A stretch of DNA of 17,241 nucleotides, from the NCBI GenBank assembly GCA_002435985.1, contig DIXD01000104.1:5852-23092 (forward strand), in the 5' to 3' direction. The translations under genes and the position numbers were made by a program. Of the stretch, positions 8,009 through 14,365 are shown piece after piece. The stretch is from Spirochaetaceae bacterium UBA6089 (GTDB lineage: Bacteria > Spirochaetota > Spirochaetia > Treponematales > Rectinemataceae). Below the pieces are notes generated by a model, which was not told where the DNA came from, searched no databases, and saw only the letters and a program-made list of their open reading frames with translations. Positions within the stretch are counted from its first letter, which is position 1. Every line of letters starts with the position of its first letter.

Positions 8009-8476
8009 TCATTTTTTGTTTGCCCCGCGAGACTCTTCCCATGTCTCTATCAGTTGATAGGCCGTATTGATTTTCGTGCTTATTGCCGTAGCCTCCTCCA
8101 AATTTTCCGGAGAGTCGGTATGTCGGTCGGGGTGGTGCTTTTTCAGAAGTTCTTTATAACGAGCTTTTACCAAAGGGAAAGGCGTATATGGTTCAAGCCC
8201 TAAGAATCGGTATGCATCCTCCACCGCGCGGCGTGTATCGTCTTCATCAGGACTCCGATGACGGCGTGCATTGGTATGACGCTCGAATTCGATCTTCGAA
8301 GGATCGAGATAGGATTCCAGTTCTTCCCATGCATCGGTAAAGTCTTGTTCGCGAAAAAGGTCTCGTTCCCTAAAAAAGCCTTGGTGCTGAGAATAGGTAT
8401 ATTCCGAATCTCTGCCCAGCACCGACGACATCCAAGCCTGCACTAATTTTTCGAGCCTGTCGAAAATCTGATCCAC
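8009..8476 (-). CDS. Small protein with a C-terminal J domain (DnaJ-like)
   Basis: 155-residue cytoplasmic protein. Residues about 86-146 form a J domain: 'DAYRFLGLEPYTPFPLVKARYKEL' style helices I-II, the invariant HPD at 115-117 ('KKHHPDRH'), and helix III 'ISTKINTAYQLI'. J domains stimulate the ATPase of an Hsp70 (DnaK). Here the domain is at the C terminus, and the G/F, zinc-finger and client-binding regions of true DnaJ are absent, so this is a specialised co-chaperone. The N-terminal 85 residues are charged and aromatic (Phe/Arg/Glu-rich) and not recognised. The start codon is GTG at 8476 with a GAGGTG ribosome site just upstream. It is probably the first gene of the polA/coaE operon, transcribed from a promoter at about 8509-8537. 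Its client is unknown; linkage to polA is suggestive only. Confidence 0.88.
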   Translation of the reverse strand: MDQIFDRLEKLVQAWMSSVLGRDSEYTYSQHQGFFRERDLFREQDFTDAWEELESYLDPSKIEFERHTNARRHRSPDEDDTRRAVEDAYRFLGLEPYTPFPLVKARYKELLKKHHPDRHTDSPENLEEATAISTKINTAYQLIETWEESRGANKK

Positions 8477-8489
8477 TCCACACCTCGTT

Positions 8490-8537
8490 CATATTGCGTT
8501 TAGATGGTACTATATCATATTCGCGAAAGATGGTAGA
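8490..8537. promoter_or_regulatory. Divergent promoter region with overlapping -10 boxes (J-protein/polA versus psuK)
   Basis: Only about 50 bases separate the divergent start codons. On the minus strand TATAGT (8514-8509) is a good -10 box for the J-domain gene, with a poor -35 (TCTACC, 8537-8532) at 17 bases. On the plus strand TATCAT (8513-8518; 5 of 6) could serve psuK, with no recognisable -35. The two -10 boxes share positions 8513-8514, so occupation by polymerase would be mutually exclusive. This is seen by eye only; start sites are not established. Confidence 0.45.
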
Positions 8538-9609
8538 GGGGAACGTGTTGCAGACGGAGAGCGAAAGTCAACCCTATTGTGTTGTCGTAGGTGGGGTCAA
8601 TATAGATATTCAGGCCTTTTGTCTTGCCCCATACAGTATGAAGGATTCGAACCCCGGCTATGTAAAAAGAAGTATAGGGGGAGTGGGGCGAAACATCGCC
8701 GAAAACCTGGTGCGCCTCGGCCTCCATACCGAAATGATCACAGTATTGGGTGATTCTTCGGGATGGGAGAGACTTGCTTCTCATATCGAACAGACAGGGA
8801 TAGGCCTGGCCTATAGTCCATGTCTGCCCGGAGTGCCCCTACCGACCTATCTCTGTATTCTCGAGAGGGACGGGAGTTTGGTTGGGGCTGTTGCCGATAT
8901 GCGTGCAATCGAACACATGCTGATCGAGCATCTCGACGAGCGCAAAACCTTACTGGACAACGCTGCAGCCATCATTGTGGATGGGAATATACCACAGGCT
9001 TCCATTGAATGGATTGCCGCTCGATACGGGGTGAGGAGGGACGAAAAAAACAAGGCGCCTCAAAGGCCCCTCATTATTGCCGATCCGGTCTCTTCTGCAA
9101 AAGCGGTAAAATTTAAACGATGCTTCGGCAGATTCGATATCGCCAAACCCAACATTGTCGAGGCAACAGCCATCGCGGGGACAAAGAGAGATGCTGCCCT
9201 TCCGGACATCATTTCGGCCTTGCAAAAAACATCGAATCTCCCCAGAGAACTCTATGTCTCCATGGGAGAACATGGCATAGAGGTGATCGAGGACGATTTT
9301 CCGGTCAACATTCCCTTGCCGCCTCCAGAGCGTCGTCCCCATTCGAAAAATCGTTCTGGAGCAGGAGATGCTGCATGCGCTGCGCTTGTTTGGATTTCCA
9401 TCTACGAGAGATCGATTCCTCAAAAGGAAAAATCCCTAGACCTCTGTCCTCGGAACAAGGCCAAAATAGCTCTCGCTGCCGCACTTTTTGCGGCTTCCTC
9501 GGCAAATCCAGTAAATAAACAGTTAAATCAGGACACTCTGTGCAAAACCATCATAAATTGTTATCCTGAACTCTCTGAGGTTGTCGATGATATTCTCGGC
9601 ACGGAGTGA
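8530..9609 (+). CDS. psuK: Pseudouridine kinase (PfkB/ribokinase family)
   Basis: Cytoplasmic kinase that converts pseudouridine to pseudouridine 5'-phosphate for PsuG. With the ATG at 8530 it has 359 residues, somewhat longer than E. coli PsuK (about 313). PfkB landmarks: 'VVVGGVNIDIQAF' (18-30) opening the Rossmann-like core, 'SIGGVGRNIAENLVRLG' (48-64) for sugar binding, 'KPNIVEA' (206-212), 'SMGEHGIEV' (244-252) and the catalytic box 'RSGAGDAACA' (275-284), with Asp280 as general base. PfkB kinases are hard to separate by sequence alone; psuK is chosen because psuG follows 4 bases later. Start is uncertain: the frame is open back to a TTG at 8494, and GTG 8545 or TTG 8548 lie behind a GAGGGG ribosome-like site, whereas ATG 8530 has a poor one. 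Another PfkB substrate remains possible. Confidence 0.88.
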   Translation: MVEGNVLQTESESQPYCVVVGGVNIDIQAFCLAPYSMKDSNPGYVKRSIGGVGRNIAENLVRLGLHTEMITVLGDSSGWERLASHIEQTGIGLAYSPCLPGVPLPTYLCILERDGSLVGAVADMRAIEHMLIEHLDERKTLLDNAAAIIVDGNIPQASIEWIAARYGVRRDEKNKAPQRPLIIADPVSSAKAVKFKRCFGRFDIAKPNIVEATAIAGTKRDAALPDIISALQKTSNLPRELYVSMGEHGIEVIEDDFPVNIPLPPPERRPHSKNRSGAGDAACAALVWISIYERSIPQKEKSLDLCPRNKAKIALAAALFAASSANPVNKQLNQDTLCKTIINCYPELSEVVDDILGTE

Positions 9610-9613
9610 AAAC

Positions 9614-10546
9614 ATGAACCCTTATCTCGATCTTTCGGAAGAAGTCGACGATGCGTTACGCATGCACATGCCTATAGTAGCCCTTGAATCCACCATAATT
9701 ACCCACGGAATGCCGTGGCCTCAAAACCTCGAGACCGCGATGGAGGTCGAAAAGGTGGTCCGAGAAGAGGGAGCTGTCCCTGCCACTATTGCAATTATTG
9801 GGGGGCGGCTCAAGGTTGGCCTTTCCTCCAATGAGTTGAGGCGCCTCGCTGATGGATCTCTTCATCCTATGAAAGCTTCTCGAAGAGACATTCCCGTGCT
9901 CGTTGCCCAACAAGGGAATGGCGCGACAACGGTCGCCGGCACAATGCTTATCGCAGAGATGGCCGGCATTCATTTGTTCGCAACGGGCGGTATTGGCGGC
10001 GTACACCGTGGAGCAGAAAAAACGTGGGATGTTTCGGCAGATTTGGAAGAACTAGCGAACTCAAATGTCGCAGTCGTATGTGCCGGCGCTAAGGCCATCC
10101 TCGATTTACCAAAGACCATGGAGTATCTCGAGACAAAAGGAGTGCCGGTCATAGGTTTTGGGACATCGGAGCTCCCCGCATTCTATACACTTCACTCAGG
10201 GATACGGCTATCCCAGCATCTTGATACTCCTTGGGAGATCGCCTCGCTTCTCTATGCCAAATGGGCCCTGGGGCTGCGCGGAGGGGTTGTGATTGCGAAT
10301 CCCATACCGGTCCAATATTCAATGGATGCATCGCTGATAGATGCGGCGATCCAAAAAGCTATCGAAGAATCTGAAGCGAAAGGCTTACAAGGAGCCGAAC
10401 TCACTCCATATCTATTGGCTCGTATCGTAGAAATAACAGGGGGTGATGCATTAGAGGCAAATATTGCACTCGTAGAAAACAATGCGCGTGTGGCAGCAAG
10501 GATTGCCAAAGAGTACGAACGAATCGGATTTGAAGTAGGGAAATAG
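9614..10546 (+). CDS. psuG: Pseudouridine-5'-phosphate glycosidase
   Basis: Cytoplasmic lyase that cleaves the C-C glycosidic bond of pseudouridine 5'-phosphate to uracil and ribose 5-phosphate. The protein has 310 residues (E. coli PsuG about 312). Residues I recall as catalytic in the E. coli enzyme are all present at a constant offset of 6: Glu25 in 'VALESTIITHGMPWPQN', Lys87 in 'HPMKASRRD', Asp143 in 'WDVSADLEEL', the Schiff-base Lys160 in 'CAGAKAILD', and an Asn in 'EANIALVENNARVA'. The glycine-rich 'FATGGIGGVHRGAE' (122-135) is a family hallmark. Start ATG 9614 is chosen because GGAG sits 8 bases upstream, inside the end of psuK; the frame extends further back but would overlap psuK by 29 bases. 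Co-transcribed with psuK, and with the FAH gene 42 bases downstream. Confidence 0.97.
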   Translation: MNPYLDLSEEVDDALRMHMPIVALESTIITHGMPWPQNLETAMEVEKVVREEGAVPATIAIIGGRLKVGLSSNELRRLADGSLHPMKASRRDIPVLVAQQGNGATTVAGTMLIAEMAGIHLFATGGIGGVHRGAEKTWDVSADLEELANSNVAVVCAGAKAILDLPKTMEYLETKGVPVIGFGTSELPAFYTLHSGIRLSQHLDTPWEIASLLYAKWALGLRGGVVIANPIPVQYSMDASLIDAAIQKAIEESEAKGLQGAELTPYLLARIVEITGGDALEANIALVENNARVAARIAKEYERIGFEVGK

Positions 10547-10588
10547 AGAACAACATCTCTGTCCCCAAACCCATAAGGAGGAAGACAT

Positions 10589-11368
10589 ATGAGAATTATA
10601 CGATGTGAATACGATGGAAAATGCTACTATGGAAGACTGGATGGCGATAATGTCATATTGTCGTGCGATATTCCAACGATATGTGTGAGCGGTGGGAAGA
10701 AAGAAGTCTTTTGGGGCACTGAAGAACAATCCGTTCCGTTGTCGCAAGTACGCCTGGAAGCCCCCTGCATGCCTAAAAAAGCGGTCTGCGTAGGTTTGAA
10801 TTATAGAGACCACGCCGACGAATTTCGGCAGACAATTCCATCCAGCCCTGTGCTGTTTATCAAACCCTCGACAAGTCTTCTAGGCCCAGGTAAAGCCATA
10901 CAGTACCCATCCATGTCAGAGAGGGTGGACTATGAAGCAGAACTCGTGGTGGTCATTGGGAAATTGGCGAAAAACATCGCCGAAAATGAAGCCCTCGATT
11001 ATGTGCTTGGATACACGTGCGGCAATGACGTGACGGCGAGGGATTTGCAGCCTCAAAATGGACAATGGACAGTCGCAAAGTCGTTCGATACGTTTATGCC
11101 TTTGGGACCATGGATTGAAACCGATCTCGATCCTTCCAATCTTCACATTAGGTCTTTATTGAATGGCGAGGTGCGTCAATCTTCTTCGACCGCGAATCTC
11201 ATTTTTAATGTTCCTTCTTTAATCGCGTATATCTCTCAAATTATGACACTCGAACCAGGAGACGTGATTATGACGGGCACGCCATCAGGCGTTGGGCCAA
11301 TGAAGAAGGGCGACCATATCGTCGTCGAGATAGAAGGCATAGGACGGCTTGAAAACACTATTGAGTAA
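10589..11368 (+). CDS. Fumarylacetoacetate hydrolase (FAH) family protein
   Basis: 259-residue cytoplasmic enzyme of the FAH superfamily, which hydrolyses, decarboxylates or isomerises 1,3-diketo acids such as acylpyruvates or oxaloacetate with a divalent metal. The small N-terminal domain (about 1-58) precedes the catalytic barrel. Metal ligands are visible: Glu116 and Glu118 in 'DYEAEL' and Asp147 in 'GNDVTARDLQ'. 'GLNYRDHADE' (69-78) supplies the lid His75, 'AKSFDTFMPLGPW' has Lys164, and 'IMTGTPSGVG' (227-236) ends the active site. All are intact. A strong AAGGAGG ribosome site precedes ATG 10589. The gene follows psuG by 42 bases on the same strand with no terminator seen, so it is probably the third gene of that operon. 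Substrate cannot be read from sequence; acylpyruvase/fumarylpyruvate hydrolase or oxaloacetate decarboxylase are possible. It ends 13 bases before the convergent tRNA. Confidence 0.93.
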   Translation: MRIIRCEYDGKCYYGRLDGDNVILSCDIPTICVSGGKKEVFWGTEEQSVPLSQVRLEAPCMPKKAVCVGLNYRDHADEFRQTIPSSPVLFIKPSTSLLGPGKAIQYPSMSERVDYEAELVVVIGKLAKNIAENEALDYVLGYTCGNDVTARDLQPQNGQWTVAKSFDTFMPLGPWIETDLDPSNLHIRSLLNGEVRQSSSTANLIFNVPSLIAYISQIMTLEPGDVIMTGTPSGVGPMKKGDHIVVEIEGIGRLENTIE

Positions 11369-11381
11369 TAAACTCTATTTT

Positions 11382-11454
11382 CTCCCCCGCGGTGGTTCGA
11401 ACACCGGACCCAGTGGTTAACAGCCACTTGCTCTGCCAGCTGAGCTACAGGGGA
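11382..11454 (-). tRNA. tRNA-Asn (anticodon GUU)
   Basis: Full cloverleaf on the minus strand. The acceptor stem TCCCCTG pairs with CGGGGGA (one T-G pair), with discriminator G as expected for Asn. The D arm is GCTC...GAGC. The anticodon arm AGTGG/CCACT encloses CTGTTAA, giving anticodon GTT. The T arm CGGTG/CACCG encloses TTCGAAC. The 3' CCA is not encoded (the genome continues AGAAAAT), so it must be added by the CCA-adding enzyme. The gene runs toward the convergent FAH gene. It is the only RNA gene I could fold in the window. Confidence 0.97.
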
Positions 11455-11476
11455 ATACAGCCAAATAACGAGCATT

Positions 11477-11505
11477 AAAATAGCGAAAGGCGTATTTTTT
11501 GTCAA
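11477..11505 (-). promoter_or_regulatory. Near-consensus promoter of tRNA-Asn
   Basis: On the minus strand TTGACA (11505-11500) is followed after exactly 17 bases by TATTTT (11482-11477). The tRNA 5' end lies about 22 bases further on, leaving a normal short leader for RNase P. The -35 box overlaps the left arm of the palindrome at 11501-11546. Confidence 0.75.
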
Positions 11506-11546
11506 TATGGAAGGCGGCCTTTTTCTGAGGTCGCTTTCCTATTGAC
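11501..11546. repeat. 46-bp imperfect palindrome between tRNA-Asn and the NifX-like gene
   Basis: The left arm, GTCAATA + T + GGAAGGCGGCC (11501-11519), and the right arm, GGTCGCTTTCC + TATTGAC (11529-11546), can form an 18-bp stem with one bulged T, two G-T pairs and a 9-base loop. Neither strand has a T-run after the stem, so it is not a standard terminator. TTGAC occurs at both outer ends facing outward: on the left it is the tRNA promoter -35; on the right TTGACG (11542-11547) is followed 17 bases later by TAAGAA (11565-11570), a weak candidate promoter for the NifX-like gene. The rest of the gap to 11668 holds no gene that I can see. Confidence 0.7.
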
Positions 11547-11668
11547 GACCATGGATGGAGCGAGTAAGAATAAAATCATAAAAATTATTTAATCTTCGCT
11601 GTTTCAAATGGGTTGAAAAAAGGACGGCGGGTGATAGTTCACTCATTTTCGAGAAAAAGGGCGTGACA

Positions 11669-12253
11669 ATGCAAAGAGTTAAAATCGCGATAACGGCATG
11701 TGAGCCGGTATTGTATACCGATTTTTCTCCGATTTTCGAAGAAGCCCCATTTTTGATTATTGTGGATGAATATAATCGTATCCAGAAATATTCCCCGGAG
11801 ATTACTGCAAAAGGAATTGCACGAGGAAAGGTAGAGTGGATTATTAGCAGAGGCGCAAAGGTTCTCGTCACAGGAGCAATAGACGACATTTCTTATCAAA
11901 AATTGAAACAGGCAGGAATTCCTGTACAGTGGGAAGCTTTCGGAGAAGTGAAAAGTTTAGTGGAGCGAGGGAGGAGATTTGCCGGCTTTTTGATAGAGAT
12001 GTTGGAGAAAGAAAAACATGTTGTAAGAACGAGGTTCGATAGGCGGGCAAGGCCTAAAAATATCGAACCTCCCTATATACTTCCATATTTGGGCAATGAT
12101 TCTGAATATTTGAAAGAGTTGGACCAAAAGACGAAAAGATCTGGCAAAAAACAGTTGCTAAGGTCAAAAAACGAAGAGGAAAATGGTGAGAATGACTATG
12201 AATCGAGCGGCAACTTTTTTATAGACGACGAGGATGGCAACGAGCGTATTTAG
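11669..12253 (+). CDS. NifX/NifB-type (dinitrogenase FeMo-cofactor) domain protein with charged tail
   Basis: 194-residue cytoplasmic protein. Residues about 3-98 resemble the Di-Nase_FeMo-co_biosyn (PF02579) fold seen in NifX, NafY, the NifB C terminus and many small proteins in non-fixing anaerobes: 'VKIAITAC', 'FSPIFEEAPFLIIVDE', 'SRGAKVLVTGAIDDISYQKLKQAGIPV'. Members bind iron-sulphur or iron-molybdenum clusters, but no nif genes are nearby, so the role is unknown. From about 99 on the protein is not recognised: a basic stretch ('RTRFDRRARPK'), then a Lys/Glu/Asn/Asp-rich, probably disordered tail ending acidic ('FFIDDEDGNERI'). ATG 11669 is preferred over GTG 11663 because AAGGG lies at correct spacing. 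The gene stands alone between tRNA-Asn and convergent parC, whose stop is 2 bases from its own. Domain call is moderate; only Cys11 is present, so classic Cys-rich cluster motifs are absent. Confidence 0.75.
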   Translation: MQRVKIAITACEPVLYTDFSPIFEEAPFLIIVDEYNRIQKYSPEITAKGIARGKVEWIISRGAKVLVTGAIDDISYQKLKQAGIPVQWEAFGEVKSLVERGRRFAGFLIEMLEKEKHVVRTRFDRRARPKNIEPPYILPYLGNDSEYLKELDQKTKRSGKKQLLRSKNEEENGENDYESSGNFFIDDEDGNERI

Positions 12254-12255
12254 GT

Positions 12256-14313
12256 TTACTTCTTGTGTTTTTTTAAGGCCGCTTCTAAAAGGCCTGCACC
12301 ACGAGAAGTTGGTGGAACCTGTCGACTGTTCATGGTTTCTTGTTGCTTGTCTTTTCGTTGATGGGTTTGCCCCTCCGTGTCCTCCGACACCTCAGGCTCG
12401 ATACGAGTTGGGGCGTGCAGTGTCAATTGTGTTACTTCGCGATCCGTCAATTTTATACCATGAGATTGTCTTGCACGAACAGGATAATGGTTTGCAGAAA
12501 ACACTTCTTTATTTTTTTTACTTCTTGGTTTGGGTTTGTATTCTAACTGAAATGCATAGGCGCTATCGGTAGAAAATCCCAAGACCTCTGCGTTTTCGGG
12601 TACGAGGAGATAGTCTTTTCCTGTAAGCCAACTGCCGATGGTTGTCCTTTTAATATACGCGCCGCTCTCGTTCGATAATGAATATACGATTGTAATGACG
12701 GTGGAGGACAATACCTCTTTCGATGCAATGGTTATCCACAATGCATGTTGCCCTGCAAAAAATTTCTCCGGAAGGGGAATGATGGTGTAGATGCCATTTC
12801 TCCGTAAGATTAGAATTTTATCGAACTTGGAGGCCTCGAGGATTTTTTCGCCGGTAACCTCTGTCCCGACATAGCCCCCATCTGCGTCGTATCGTAGGGC
12901 AACATCGTGGCGTGCAACGCTCTTCGCTTCGATTTTTTTGAATGATTTGATCCGTGTTCTGCGAGGACAGAGACTCTCGATCATCTTCCTATATGTCTTG
13001 AGCGTCTCGATTGCATAGGAGACAAGATGGTTGAGACGATCCTCGTTCCGTGCAAGCTGCTGCTGGATCTGTTTCATCTCTTTTTTTGCTTTTTCTATAT
13101 CATATAAAGAAATTCTTCGAATGGGTATTTTCAGTAACCGTTCTACATCTTCCGTCCCTATGGTATGATTCAGTTCTTTTGTAAATGGTTTCAATCCGTC
13201 GAGAACAGCTTTTATGACAGTCTCATTGGTTTTCTTGGTTTCTATCGATTTATAGATCCTCTCTTCGATAAAGATGCGCTCGAGAGTCCTCGCAAGCAGT
13301 TCGTTTTGAAGCTCGGACCGTTCCAACTCGAGCTCTTGTCGAAGCAGATTGAGCAATTTCCCGGCATGATATCGTATAATCTCGGAGACAGAGCTGATCG
13401 TCGGCTTTCCGTCTCGGATGACGAGGCAATTGCACGAGATCGATCGTTCACACTCGGTAAATGCGTACAGAGCATCCACGACCTCTTCTGTATAGACGCC
13501 CCTGGCCAGCTTGAGCTCTATTTCTACTTTGTCCGTCGTAAAGTCCGCGATGGAAGCGATTTTTAAATGCCCTGCCCGGACAGCTTCTTCGATACTATTG
13601 ATAAGGCTTTCTGTTGTCGAGCCATAAGGGATCTCTTTAATCACGATTTTCTTGGGATCGGAATCATCGAGTAACGCACGGACTCGGACTTTTCCGTTGC
13701 CGTCGGCATACTCAGAGTAATCTATGAACCCCCCTGACGGGAAATCAGGGACGAGATCGAACGACTTGCCTTCTAGGCATGCAATTTCAGCTTGGATCAC
13801 CTCGAGCGGGTTATGAGGCAGTATTTTTGTGCTCATCCCTACGGCGATACCTTCGGCGCCGAGTATGAGAACGACCGGAATTTTCGCGGGGAACACAAGC
13901 GGTTCTTTGTTTCTACCATCATAGCTATCGACATAGTGGGTAATTTTGGGATGAAAGAAAATTTCTTTGGCAAACGACGTACATCTGCACTCTATATAGC
14001 GTGGAGCAGAGGCCTCGTCTCCTGTTATAGGATTTCCGAAATTGCCCTGTGTCGCGATGAATAACCCTCTATTGGCAAGCCCGACAAGAGCCGAACCAAT
14101 AGATGCATCTCCGTGAGGGTGATATTTCATGCAATGTCCGACGACGTTGGCCACTTTATGGAATTTCCCGTCATCCATTTCGAAAAGAGTATGCAAGATT
14201 CGACGTTGAACAGGCTTCAGCCCATCATCGAGTTCTGGGATTGCTCTGTCCATGATGACATACGAGGCATAATATAAAAAATTGTCGTTTAGTAGCTTTT
14301 TAATATAGGCCAC
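12256..14313 (-). CDS. parC: DNA topoisomerase IV subunit A (ParC-type)
   Basis: 685-residue DNA-breaking subunit of a type IIA topoisomerase; pairs with ParE encoded just upstream to decatenate or relax DNA. The family N terminus is 'NFLYYASYVIMDRAIPELDDGLKPVQRRIL' in style, and the winged-helix region holds 'VGHCMKYHPHGDASIG' (58-73). The catalytic tyrosine is Tyr106 in 'APRYIECR'. The tower and coiled-coil gate ('LLRQELELERSELQNELLARTLERI' region, 'KEMKQIQQQLARNEDRLNHL' region) follows, then a short C-terminal domain and a hydrophilic Lys-rich tail. No GyrA box is visible in that domain, which favours ParC over GyrA. The start codon is GTG at 14313 with a GGAGG ribosome site 5 bases ahead, 52 bases after parE. 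Residues aligning with the quinolone-contact Ser and acidic positions are Ala70 and Ser74. The last codons face the NifX-like gene with a 2-bp gap. Confidence 0.92.
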   Translation of the reverse strand: MAYIKKLLNDNFLYYASYVIMDRAIPELDDGLKPVQRRILHTLFEMDDGKFHKVANVVGHCMKYHPHGDASIGSALVGLANRGLFIATQGNFGNPITGDEASAPRYIECRCTSFAKEIFFHPKITHYVDSYDGRNKEPLVFPAKIPVVLILGAEGIAVGMSTKILPHNPLEVIQAEIACLEGKSFDLVPDFPSGGFIDYSEYADGNGKVRVRALLDDSDPKKIVIKEIPYGSTTESLINSIEEAVRAGHLKIASIADFTTDKVEIELKLARGVYTEEVVDALYAFTECERSISCNCLVIRDGKPTISSVSEIIRYHAGKLLNLLRQELELERSELQNELLARTLERIFIEERIYKSIETKKTNETVIKAVLDGLKPFTKELNHTIGTEDVERLLKIPIRRISLYDIEKAKKEMKQIQQQLARNEDRLNHLVSYAIETLKTYRKMIESLCPRRTRIKSFKKIEAKSVARHDVALRYDADGGYVGTEVTGEKILEASKFDKILILRRNGIYTIIPLPEKFFAGQHALWITIASKEVLSSTVITIVYSLSNESGAYIKRTTIGSWLTGKDYLLVPENAEVLGFSTDSAYAFQLEYKPKPRSKKNKEVFSANHYPVRARQSHGIKLTDREVTQLTLHAPTRIEPEVSEDTEGQTHQRKDKQQETMNSRQVPPTSRGAGLLEAALKKHKK

Positions 14314-14365
14314 AGCATCCTCCGTCGTCGCTCATGCATCGATTGCTGCCTGTCAATAGAGAGCC

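Noticed and set aside
11501..11546. Palindrome read as an intrinsic terminator for either flanking gene
   Set aside because: No T-run follows the 3' arm on either strand, and it lies upstream of, not behind, both the tRNA and the NifX-like gene.
11669..12253. Nitrogen-fixation locus suggested by the NifX-like domain
   Set aside because: No other nif gene is in the window, and this domain is common in organisms that do not fix nitrogen.
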